In this document: one piece after another, positions 7,601 to 13,702 of the stretch
Position numbering within the stretch: position 1 is the stretch's first letter
Layout of the letters: every line of letters begins with the position of its first letter
NCBI GenBank assembly: GCA_027619145.1
Contig: JAQCGA010000029.1
Span: 1-14,500, forward strand
DNA length: 14,500 nt
Reading direction: 5' to 3'
Source of the DNA: a bacterium
GTDB lineage: Bacteria; Latescibacterota; UBA2968; GCA-2709665
Notes under the pieces: generated by a model
What the model was told of the DNA's origin: nothing
Seen by the model: the letters and a program-made list of their open reading frames with translations, nothing else
Databases searched by the model: none
Program-made: the position numbers and the translations under genes

Positions 7601-10380
7601 AGAAAAGCGGCGTGCTGACCGTGGCAGATTCCACGCGTGTTCGAATCCGGCTGGTGAACCGGGGGATTGTGTCTGGGGCGGATGTAGACGTTTTGCTACT
7701 GGACAGGAATCTGGACCGGGGCGAAGTGGACACCCTCTTTTCGGGAAGGGTGCCTTCTTTTGGGCAGGAGGACAGTATTACCGTGTACTGGCGGTTGGCC
7801 GGACGGGCTGGCCGGCATTTATTGGAAGCCGTTGTGGATCCAGATGACCGCATTGCGGAATTAGACGAGCGCAACAATGAAGTGGAACTGGAAGCAGAGG
7901 TTTTCGGTGCACTGCAGGCGGTGGTCACAATGCCCCGGCAAAGCCAGGTGGTTTCGGCTGCTGCTGCGCACCTGGTGGTGCGGGTGGAAGACGGGGTGGA
8001 AGGCGAGGTGCTGGGCGAATTTGAGGTGAGCCGGTCTTCGGAATTTGGAGATGCCGTCCGGTCTGGTGTGCTGGGAGGAGAAGAGGGTCTGGTGCACTGG
8101 CAGCCTGCGGGGCTTTCGGAAGGAACGTATTTCTGGCGTGCCCGGCTGACAGATGGCAAGGAGACAGGGGCCTGGACACCGGTGCAGATGTTTGGGGTGT
8201 CGTCGAGTGTTCCGGACGGTGAACTGATCTGGCGGCAACGTGGAACGGAGGCACGGCAACTGGGTGGGGGGATCGATGTGGCGCTGGATGGAAACGGGCA
8301 TGTGGCACGCGTGCAGGAACCGCCGCCGATGCGGTTTACCGAAGAAACGAGGGAAGCGTCCTTTCCTGCAGAGGGTGTGGCCGGTACAGCGGTTTTGTGC
8401 GCGGATGGAACCTATGTGTATGTGACCCGTTTTTATTCTCCTTCGGCAAATTATCCGGGCAAGGACGTGTTTGGGCGTATTGGGACGGGGTTTGGGGGAG
8501 CTTCTGAAGGAAAGAACTTTGGCGTGGCATCTGAAACCCCGGTGCAGGGCATATCGGCCACGTATCACAGTGACGGGTTCATTTATGCAGGAGATGGACG
8601 CTGGGAAAGTCTGGTGCGGATTTCGCCGGTTACCGGCGTGGCGGATCGGGTGAATGTGCCGGCCGGACTGCTGGAGCTTCGCAATGGTCTGGCTTCAGAA
8701 GGACATTCGTTGATTACATCTGATGGTACGCATATCTACAACGTGTCTGCCGGTGTGGCGGGTGTCCGTCGTGCTGGCTGGCTGGTGCGCGTATTCAACC
8801 CGGACGAAGACTGGCGGCTGGTGCGTGAGTTCAATGTGGAACCCACCTCTACGGGATTCACATTTTTGCATACGGATGGGATTATTGCGGATGGGCGATA
8901 TCTGTATCTGGTGGAGTTTGGAACCGGATTGACGCATAGGGTGCGGGTGGTAGATGCACAAGATGGACACTTTATAGAGGAATTTGAGAGCGACCAGGCG
9001 CAAACAGATCTCCTGAACGGACAGTACGACTGGGTGAACAACAAGGTGTGGTTCGGGCAGTTAAACGGCCCCATGATTCACCGGTATGCCGGGATCCGTT
9101 TGCCAGAATCCGGTAGTTTAACTTCGGGACCCATTGGGCCGGCCGGGGGCTGGAGCCAGCTCCAGATCGCATTGCAGTCATCGGGTACTGGGCGTGCGGA
9201 GGTAGATATTTTAGGCGAAGATGTTTTGGGAACATTCCGGCCACTGGAAGGCTGGACTGGGCTTTCGCCTGCAGGTGGAATTGACCTGAGCCCGCTGGGT
9301 GCAGATGTACGCCGTCTGCGGGTACGGGTGCGGTTGTTTGGAGAAGCGTTACGTCCTTCTCCAGGCATGTCAGAGTGGTCGGTACGTTATCAGCCCGTTT
9401 CGGATCTGGCTCTTTCTGGGCTTACAGCAGAACCCACAGCCGTACAAGAATTGGAGATGGTGCGGCTGGGTGTGGTTGTGTTGAACCGGGGACCACTGGA
9501 TGGCGTGCGTGGTGCCTCGGTGGCATTTTACAGCGGGCAGCCCGAACAGGGTCGGTTGATTGGTCGAACCGCGGTGCCGCAGCAGACGCCGTTGGGGAAG
9601 AAAGCCCAGGTGACCCTGGTGTGGAATACGGCGCGTTTTCCGGGCAGCAACCTGGTAACTGCCCGGATCGAAGATGCGTCTGGTCGCCCGGGTTTGAATG
9701 CGCGGACGATTGTGCTGGAAGAATCTGTTGAGGTGGCTCCCAGCGGCGATGCAGATGCGCCCACGGTGGAGTTGACCGCGCTGGATGCGGCCGGGGAAGT
9801 ACGGCCGGATGATTATCTTCCTTCGGAGCCCAGGTTCCTGATTGTATTGCGGGATTCGAGTGGGATTAACGCGTCTTCGGTTCGGATCCGTTTGACGAGT
9901 TCGGCCGGAGAGGTGCCGGTGGATTTGACTTCGCCGGAGGTTACGAGCCGGGAAGGCGACGAGACTTCGCTGCGGTTCGAATACGGACCCACGCTGGAAG
10001 ATGACCGGTATGAACTGACGGTGTCCGGAGAGGATCAGATAGGCAACGGACCTGCGCAGAAGACACTGGTTTTCCAGGTGTCTTCTGATTTGCGGATTGA
10101 GAAGGTATTAAATGTGCCCAATCCGATGTCCGATGAGACGGAGTTCACGTACATTTTATCTCACCCGGCATCGGTGGTGGTTCGGGTATATACGGTGGCA
10201 GGACGCCTGGTGCGTGTTCTGGACGGTTTGCCGGGCCGGGCCGGATTTAATCAGGTTCGGTGGGACGGGCGAGATGCAGGCGGCCATATGCTGGCCAATG
10301 GGGTGTACCTGTATACGGTAACGGCGGACGATGGCCAGGAGAAGGCGCGGGTAAAAGAGCGGTTGATTGTGTACCGGTAG
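4609..10380 (+). CDS. Giant exported C25 (gingipain-type) cysteine peptidase with CARDB, propeller-like and FlgD-like C-terminal domains
   Basis: This is an exported protein of 1923 residues, related to gingipains and to PorU, the type IX secretion sortase. Residues 1-21 look like a signal peptide (Arg4, hydrophobic core, AQA cleavage site). A C25-type propeptide region follows, including the common EDGLYRL stretch. The peptidase domain spans about 615-975. Its signs are YLLLFGRASFDYRDF, His847 in NYSGHGS and Cys886 in ALSCLNGQYADP, followed by C-L-A-E-E and GGAIAYVSAS, closely matching the gingipain catalytic His and Cys contexts. CARDB-like domains lie at about 1002-1099 and 1599-1709. Between them is a probable beta-propeller (about 1203-1495). 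From about 1828 a FlgD-like/type IX-sorting-like domain begins (NVPNPMSDETEF ... YTVAGRLVRVL ... NGVYLYTV). PorU itself is generally shorter, so this may be a surface protease or a divergent sortase. The gene follows the GT-C gene by 46 bases. Confidence 0.9.
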   Translation: MMCRIVHILFFSLAIVTGAQAAGRGVRLVSSDEAGVLLEVDGVGYSMRSVLVDGQRFDQIDLPGGMWLPEPGRPAVPVRSALVGIPYGARVSVTVVEAEYEEVAEVELMPVPGAVGEEQVAGESVQMRTVPSPEFYAQDRFFPTDQAVVSRVGILRDQQVATVSLRPVQYNPVRKLLRVARRLRVRVQFVRSFEQQMVQSVRPNESDAFESLYQNGLLNAQQASVWRGRVLDGKEKALRKQAADWYDPAAVYYKVHIREDGLYRLDAKWFEDSGILLQPGGLDRLKMFLNGEETLLHVQDGGDGRLDEGEGVYFYGSFRRAPDRDFENELGREQVYWLTLDGGAGRRFVVGNAAPISGFPDAVRFQDRVHVEVDSLFDPLSAAPDANRDHWFWLRTGSPGKPGSVYENVGEFPVTVGVSLPGLDPGASVPARVRVGMHGLTFRTQFSPDHHTVVRLGDGTVVADDRWDGVVAFVANGEVPASVLTSTTAVTLATPGAPDFPDTYIENVLLNWVEITYSRRYEAVGGRLKFEPNVTEGRTFSVGGFGTPQVQVYDLEGGQVFTGVVVSPQGTGYRARFELANPAGQFLAVETATAQRPALAQLDVASRLSRDGAGAEYVIVTGPTFRAAAEQLADHRRAGGLRTMVVDVDDIYDEFSFGQFEPEAIRRFVQYAFETWDVRPTYLLLFGRASFDYRDFFDQVRFGRKNHVPALPFQGYSLPAFTTRGLSFTDHQYGMVAGDDPFLDVFVGRLSVNNVREAETVVRKVTGYDLAPPAPWHDRVLYMANYEEPAVYADASDAVAALTTEPLGLETFRVYNKKDTPPEPNEDTREVIRQINEGRLVVNYSGHGSVSSMQNFLRGTYQQQDYSYMSQIRNEDRLPMVVALSCLNGQYADPRFACLAEEMTVKSDGGAIAYVSASELALSYVNTFLNRVMFQALFTDGIRRPSVSLALAKIGVYEDSEVFLPSLYAMNLIGDPAQELRVPPGPDFVLPADGLRLEKSGVLTVADSTRVRIRLVNRGIVSGADVDVLLLDRNLDRGEVDTLFSGRVPSFGQEDSITVYWRLAGRAGRHLLEAVVDPDDRIAELDERNNEVELEAEVFGALQAVVTMPRQSQVVSAAAAHLVVRVEDGVEGEVLGEFEVSRSSEFGDAVRSGVLGGEEGLVHWQPAGLSEGTYFWRARLTDGKETGAWTPVQMFGVSSSVPDGELIWRQRGTEARQLGGGIDVALDGNGHVARVQEPPPMRFTEETREASFPAEGVAGTAVLCADGTYVYVTRFYSPSANYPGKDVFGRIGTGFGGASEGKNFGVASETPVQGISATYHSDGFIYAGDGRWESLVRISPVTGVADRVNVPAGLLELRNGLASEGHSLITSDGTHIYNVSAGVAGVRRAGWLVRVFNPDEDWRLVREFNVEPTSTGFTFLHTDGIIADGRYLYLVEFGTGLTHRVRVVDAQDGHFIEEFESDQAQTDLLNGQYDWVNNKVWFGQLNGPMIHRYAGIRLPESGSLTSGPIGPAGGWSQLQIALQSSGTGRAEVDILGEDVLGTFRPLEGWTGLSPAGGIDLSPLGADVRRLRVRVRLFGEALRPSPGMSEWSVRYQPVSDLALSGLTAEPTAVQELEMVRLGVVVLNRGPLDGVRGASVAFYSGQPEQGRLIGRTAVPQQTPLGKKAQVTLVWNTARFPGSNLVTARIEDASGRPGLNARTIVLEESVEVAPSGDADAPTVELTALDAAGEVRPDDYLPSEPRFLIVLRDSSGINASSVRIRLTSSAGEVPVDLTSPEVTSREGDETSLRFEYGPTLEDDRYELTVSGEDQIGNGPAQKTLVFQVSSDLRIEKVLNVPNPMSDETEFTYILSHPASVVVRVYTVAGRLVRVLDGLPGRAGFNQVRWDGRDAGGHMLANGVYLYTVTADDGQEKARVKERLIVYR

Positions 10381-10397
10381 AATTTTTGGTACCGGTA
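10372..10397. repeat. Duplicated 8-bp palindrome TACCGGTA spanning the C25 stop codon
   Basis: TACCGGTA occurs at 10372-10379 and again at 10390-10397, separated by 10 bases. Each copy is self-complementary, so the pair can form one 8-bp hairpin with a 10-base loop in RNA or act as two operator-like half-sites in DNA. No good U-tract follows, so it is not a convincing terminator. Confidence 0.35.
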
Positions 10398-10412
10398 TTT
10401 GCGGGGTAAAAT
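10386..10412 (+). promoter_or_regulatory. Weak putative promoter for the PhyH/amidohydrolase pair
   Basis: TAAAAT (10407-10412) matches five of six -10 bases. The best -35 is TTGGTA (10386-10391), four of six, with a short 15-base spacer. The second TACCGGTA copy overlaps the -35/spacer, which would suit a repressor site. The evidence is weak. Confidence 0.22.
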
Positions 10413-10463
10413 GCGAGATGGTTTCCAACGGAGCCTCGGATGTGTTTTCCGTTTATTCGATAC

Positions 10464-10469
10464 AAGGAG
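10464..10469 (+). promoter_or_regulatory. Strong ribosome binding site deciding the GTG start at 10476
   Basis: AAGGAG ends 6 bases before GTG 10476. The in-frame ATG at 10440 lies upstream of this site, has no comparable site of its own, and would add 12 residues that do not resemble the family. Confidence 0.65.
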
Positions 10470-10475
10470 ATTTCT

Positions 10476-11192
10476 GTGATACGGCCAACCGAACAACAGC
10501 GCCAGGACTGGGAAGATGAAGGGTACGTGATTGTAGAACAGGCGGTTGCTGGGGATGCGTTGAAACGGCTTCAGGCGGCATTTGAGCGTTGTGCGATTGA
10601 GGCGCGGGCGGACTGGGTAAAGGGGATTGCAGAAGGGACACGATCTGCGGCGTATTTTGATATTCCGAATGCCCTGGAGAAGGACGAAGCGTTTATAAAC
10701 CTGGCGGACAATCCGAATTGGTACGGGTTGTTGATGGACTTCACGGATGGAGACCTGATTTTTCTGGGGCCACAGGTGCGGACGTTGCCGCTGAGTCCGG
10801 CGAGTTATTCCTGGTGGCACCCGGACATGAAGCGCCCCGCGCCGTTGCACATCAAGGTGCAGGTTTATCTGGATGATGTGGCTCCGGACGCTGGTGCGTT
10901 TGCGTATGTTCCAGGGAGTCACAAAGAGGGTGCGGGGCCATACCCGACGGTGCGGAATCTGGAGAGTATGCCGGGGCATCGACTGCTGCCGGGCAAGGCC
11001 GGTACAGCAATTGTGTTTAATACGTACGGGTGGCACACGGCGATGGTAAACCGAACGCAGAAACCGAGACGGTCTATTATTTTGACTTACGAGAAGTGGA
11101 CAGAAGGTCGTGTGCAACCCGGCACATTTGCTTCGATTGCAGATCAATTGACGACGCCGGAGCGGCGCAAACTGTTCAGTCTGGAGCGATAA
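10476..11192 (+). CDS. Phytanoyl-CoA dioxygenase (PhyH) family Fe(II)/2-oxoglutarate oxygenase
   Basis: This 238-residue cytoplasmic enzyme is predicted to hydroxylate or oxidatively modify a small molecule with Fe(II), 2-oxoglutarate and O2. The start of the family is clear in QRQDWEDEGYVIVEQAV. The iron triad is visible: His115 and Asp117 in WWHPDMK, and the distal His187 in YGWHTAMVN. Arg198/Arg199 in KPRRSIILTYE are positioned to hold the 2-oxoglutarate carboxylate. Between them lies a typical double-stranded beta-helix core (VYLDDVAPDAGAFAYVPGSHK). It is somewhat short for the family. The GTG start is fixed by AAGGAG. Its TAA directly abuts the ATG of the amidohydrolase, so the two are one operon and may act on one substrate. 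PhyH proteins are numerous in environmental candidate phyla and mostly uncharacterised; the substrate cannot be read. Confidence 0.92.
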   Translation: MIRPTEQQRQDWEDEGYVIVEQAVAGDALKRLQAAFERCAIEARADWVKGIAEGTRSAAYFDIPNALEKDEAFINLADNPNWYGLLMDFTDGDLIFLGPQVRTLPLSPASYSWWHPDMKRPAPLHIKVQVYLDDVAPDAGAFAYVPGSHKEGAGPYPTVRNLESMPGHRLLPGKAGTAIVFNTYGWHTAMVNRTQKPRRSIILTYEKWTEGRVQPGTFASIADQLTTPERRKLFSLER

Positions 11193-12086
11193 ATGAGTAC
11201 GATTGACGCGCATTTGCATGTATTCGAGAAGGTGTCGGCGGAGTTCCCGAGAGAGGCAAACGAGATCTGTCCGGCAGACCGGGCCGAGCCGGTGGAGAAG
11301 CTGCTGGAACAGATGGAAACCCACGGGGTGGACCAGGCCGTGCTGGTGCAAATTGGTGGAACGGCACTGGAACACCATGCGTATTTGCAACATTGTTTGA
11401 AAGAGTACGAAGGGCGGTTCCGAGGCATCGGGTTGATTCCGCCGGAGAGCGATTCGCCGGAGGATCATATGGATCGACTGGCGGAAGGAGGGGGAATCAT
11501 CGGGTTCAGGATGTCCAATATGGGGGGGCCTGCAGATCCGCTGGCGCCGATGGATATTCGCACGTTTGGATCTTATCCGATCTGGAAACATGCGGCGGAG
11601 AAAGATTACGTGCTGTGGTTGTACCCCAGGGCGAAAGATGCACACCTGGTGCCCTGGCTGGTAGATGCATTCCCGCAGGTGCGCGTTGTGTTCAATCACC
11701 TGATGGTTTGTCCGGGTGAGGGTACGGTCTCATTGGACAAATGGGGAAGACCCCATATTGATACCTCGATGCCGCCGATGACGCACTGGTCCACGCTGGT
11801 GGCGCTGCATACGTACGAGAACGTGTATATTCTGTGTTCCGGCCAGTACGCATTTAGCAAAGAGGCTTATCCGTACAAGGATCTGGGAGGCTGGCACCGG
11901 GGTTTGGTGTCGCGGTTTGGGGCAAACCGGATGATGTGGGCCACGGATTTTCCCTGGATTCTGGAAGAGCCGGGGTACGGGCCGTTGACGAAGATTGTTG
12001 ACGAGTTGTTACCGGATTTGACGGAGAAGGAAAGAGCAGATATTATGGGTGAAACAGCGAAGCGGTATTTGCGGTTTCCCGGTTAA
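11193..12086 (+). CDS. Amidohydrolase-superfamily TIM-barrel hydrolase (Amidohydrolase_2, sugar-lactonase-like)
   Basis: This is a 297-residue predicted metal-dependent hydrolase. The H-x-H metal site is at His7/His9 (IDAHLHVF), a strand-end His is at 169 (VVFNHLM), and the barrel-end catalytic Asp252 is in WATDFPW. The layout, with an early EKLLEQMETHGVDQAVLVQ segment and GIIGFRMSN, resembles the COG3618 group. That group includes fuconolactone, rhamnonolactone and pyrone-dicarboxylate lactonases; COG2159-type decarboxylases are an alternative. Translation is coupled: the ATG follows the upstream TAA with no gap, and GGAG (11183-11186) inside the previous gene is its ribosome site. The operon ends at the strong hairpin 21 bases past the stop codon. 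The fold is sure, while lactonase activity is an inference from family resemblance and from the nearby acid-sugar dehydratase. Confidence 0.9.
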   Translation: MSTIDAHLHVFEKVSAEFPREANEICPADRAEPVEKLLEQMETHGVDQAVLVQIGGTALEHHAYLQHCLKEYEGRFRGIGLIPPESDSPEDHMDRLAEGGGIIGFRMSNMGGPADPLAPMDIRTFGSYPIWKHAAEKDYVLWLYPRAKDAHLVPWLVDAFPQVRVVFNHLMVCPGEGTVSLDKWGRPHIDTSMPPMTHWSTLVALHTYENVYILCSGQYAFSKEAYPYKDLGGWHRGLVSRFGANRMMWATDFPWILEEPGYGPLTKIVDELLPDLTEKERADIMGETAKRYLRFPG

Positions 12087-12107
12087 GAACCATCAGATAA
12101 CCCAACG

Positions 12108-12146
12108 AAAAAGGCGGTCGCATTGAAGATGTGCGGCCGCCTTTTT
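12108..12146. terminator. Bidirectional intrinsic terminator
   Basis: A 15-bp stem (12108-12122 with 12132-12146, a single G-U wobble on the + transcript) encloses a 9-base loop. The stem starts with five A and ends with five T, so either strand gives a GC-rich hairpin followed by a U run. It lies between the convergent amidohydrolase and serine hydrolase genes and should stop both transcripts. Confidence 0.93.
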
Positions 12147-12167
12147 ATATTTTGCAGCGAGATGAAC

Positions 12168-13607
12168 TCACTGTTTTTTTAGTTCGGTCCAGTGGCTGAG
12201 GGCATTGCCGTATCGAGGATTTGGTAAGGAGACTGCAGAGATGGCACCGTTGAGGAGGTTTCCACGAAGGTGGAGGTCCAGATGGAGGTGATAGGGGTGT
12301 TTTGCGGCATCTTCGGTACCCAGGTCTCCGAGCAGTTTTCCGGTCAGGTGGGTTTCGTCGACGCGTGGGTTGTTGACGAGGGTTTTTAGTTGATCGCCGA
12401 GCCGGGCGTGGATGTCGCCATCTGGTTGGAATTCCAGGGTGAATGGAATGGGGCCGTTGTATGTATGAACGGTTCCGGACCAGGTTCCGAGCAGGTCGGT
12501 GGGTGGATCGAAGGGAGGTGGGGTTGGCGAATCCGATGGGAGACGGGGAGGGCGTTTCTGGAAGTCTGGCAGCAGGTAGGCCAGGATTTCGGTGGCGATC
12601 TCCTGAGGAGGGAGTCCTTCGTTGGTGTTGACGAGGACGACTACTGCGAGTTTTTCGGAAGGAACGAGGATGAGCCGGGTGCGTACGCCTGCCATGTTGC
12701 CGTCGTGGCGGACTGCCTGGTATCCGCCTTCGTTTTCCAGGAGAAACCAGCCGATTCCGTAGGAGGACGTTTCGTTGATGCGGGCAATCGGGGTTTGCAT
12801 GGTGTTGATGGTCTGGTCTTGCAGGATGCGTTTTTGGTCCGGGAGGTGCGTTTTGAGGTGGAAGAGACCGAACCGGACCAGGTCGTGGGCGCTGCAGAAG
12901 GCGGCAGAACCGCCGGGGTGGTCGAAGGTGTAAAAGGGAATGGGTTTTCCATCTGAGCTATATCGGGTGGCGCAGTGTGGTTCCAATCCGGGGCCGATGT
13001 CGATGGAGGCGTGTGGCATGTTGAGCGGGATAAAGATTTCTTCGCGGATAAAATCGGCGTAGGATTTTCCGGAGACGCGGGAGATGATGTAGTCGAGAAT
13101 GCCGTACCCGAGGTTTGCGTAGCGGTAGGTTTCGCCCGGCGGGGTGATCAGGTTTGCGTAACGGCGGATGGTTTCGTCCATGGGTGGGCGAATGTGTGGC
13201 TCGTCCTCAAAAAAGAAGTGATAGTGTAATGGAAGTCCGGCGTTGTGTGCGGCAATATGGCGGATTGTAACCTCTTGCGCATTGCCGATTCGGGTGTTGA
13301 GTTTTATTTCGCCGAGGTAGTCATTTGCTGGGGCGTCCAGGTCAATTTGGCCGCGTTCGGAGAGGATCATGAGTCCGGTAGCTGTGATGGGTTTGGTGAT
13401 GGATGCGAGGGAGTAGAGGGTGTGGGGTGTGGCGGGAATACGGTCTTCTCGATTGGCCCAGCCGAAACCTTCTTCCCAGAGGATTTCAGTTTCCTGGGCG
13501 ACGGCCAGGGCGAGAGAAGGGGTGCTGGTTTCTACGAGTCGGGTGCGAATGAGTTCGCGGAGAGATGCAATGTTTTCTGGTGAGAGATTTGACACAGAGG
13601 GCTCCAT
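12168..13607 (-). CDS. Beta-lactamase-fold serine hydrolase (class C / esterase-like)
   Basis: This 479-residue serine hydrolase belongs to the penicillin-binding-protein/class C beta-lactamase superfamily (PF00144 type), whose members act as esterases, D-aminopeptidases or peptidoglycan enzymes. The nucleophile motif is Ser69-I-T-Lys72 in YSLASITKP. The second motif is Tyr163-A-Asn165 in YRYANLGYG. The third, replacing K-T-G, is His301-D-Gly303 in AVRHDGNMAG; H-x-G is common in the esterase branch. A proline-rich linker (about 351-370) leads to a C-terminal beta-rich domain (about 371-470, starting DLLGTWSGTV), a frequent accessory domain here. There is no signal peptide from this ATG, so it looks cytoplasmic unless the start is misjudged. 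No clear ribosome site is seen. The protein is rich in Pro and His because its coding strand is C-rich. The substrate is unknown. Confidence 0.92.
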   Translation of the reverse strand: MEPSVSNLSPENIASLRELIRTRLVETSTPSLALAVAQETEILWEEGFGWANREDRIPATPHTLYSLASITKPITATGLMILSERGQIDLDAPANDYLGEIKLNTRIGNAQEVTIRHIAAHNAGLPLHYHFFFEDEPHIRPPMDETIRRYANLITPPGETYRYANLGYGILDYIISRVSGKSYADFIREEIFIPLNMPHASIDIGPGLEPHCATRYSSDGKPIPFYTFDHPGGSAAFCSAHDLVRFGLFHLKTHLPDQKRILQDQTINTMQTPIARINETSSYGIGWFLLENEGGYQAVRHDGNMAGVRTRLILVPSEKLAVVVLVNTNEGLPPQEIATEILAYLLPDFQKRPPRLPSDSPTPPPFDPPTDLLGTWSGTVHTYNGPIPFTLEFQPDGDIHARLGDQLKTLVNNPRVDETHLTGKLLGDLGTEDAAKHPYHLHLDLHLRGNLLNGAISAVSLPNPRYGNALSHWTELKKQ

Positions 13608-13647
13608 GTTGTACTATTGCGGTGATTGTTGAAATTTCTGGGTGGGT

Positions 13648-13676
13648 ATGATTCGGTTTTGTGTTGGCGAAGTCAA
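13648..13676 (-). promoter_or_regulatory. Putative sigma-70-type promoter for the serine hydrolase
   Basis: On the minus strand, TTGACT (plus-strand 13671-13676) is followed by a 17-base spacer and AATCAT (plus-strand 13648-13653), matching five and four of six consensus bases. The leader to the ATG would be about 35-40 bases. An 8-bp palindrome AAGCGCTT (13675-13682) overlaps the -35 end and could be an operator for this or the divergent gene. Confidence 0.42.
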
Positions 13677-13702
13677 GCGCTTTTGCCGGAGGGAGTGAGG
13701 CG

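Noticed and set aside
10372..10397. Intrinsic terminator after the C25 gene
   Set aside because: The TACCGGTA pair can form an 8-bp stem, but only three T residues follow, so it is kept as a repeat rather than a terminator.
10251..11699. Minus-strand open frame of 482 codons
   Set aside because: It crosses the end of the C25 gene, all of the PhyH gene and half of the amidohydrolase gene, all of which have clear motifs. Its product is Arg/His/Pro-rich with no recognisable domain.
12390..12956. Plus-strand open frame of 188 codons inside the minus-strand serine hydrolase
   Set aside because: It is antisense to the three active-site motifs of the hydrolase region; the open frame results from the G-rich + strand.
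13629..13652. Plus-strand promoter TTGAAA ... TATGAT before the dehydratase
   Set aside because: The spacer is only 12 bases, too short for a sigma-70-type promoter; the alternative TTGTTG gives 15, still poor.
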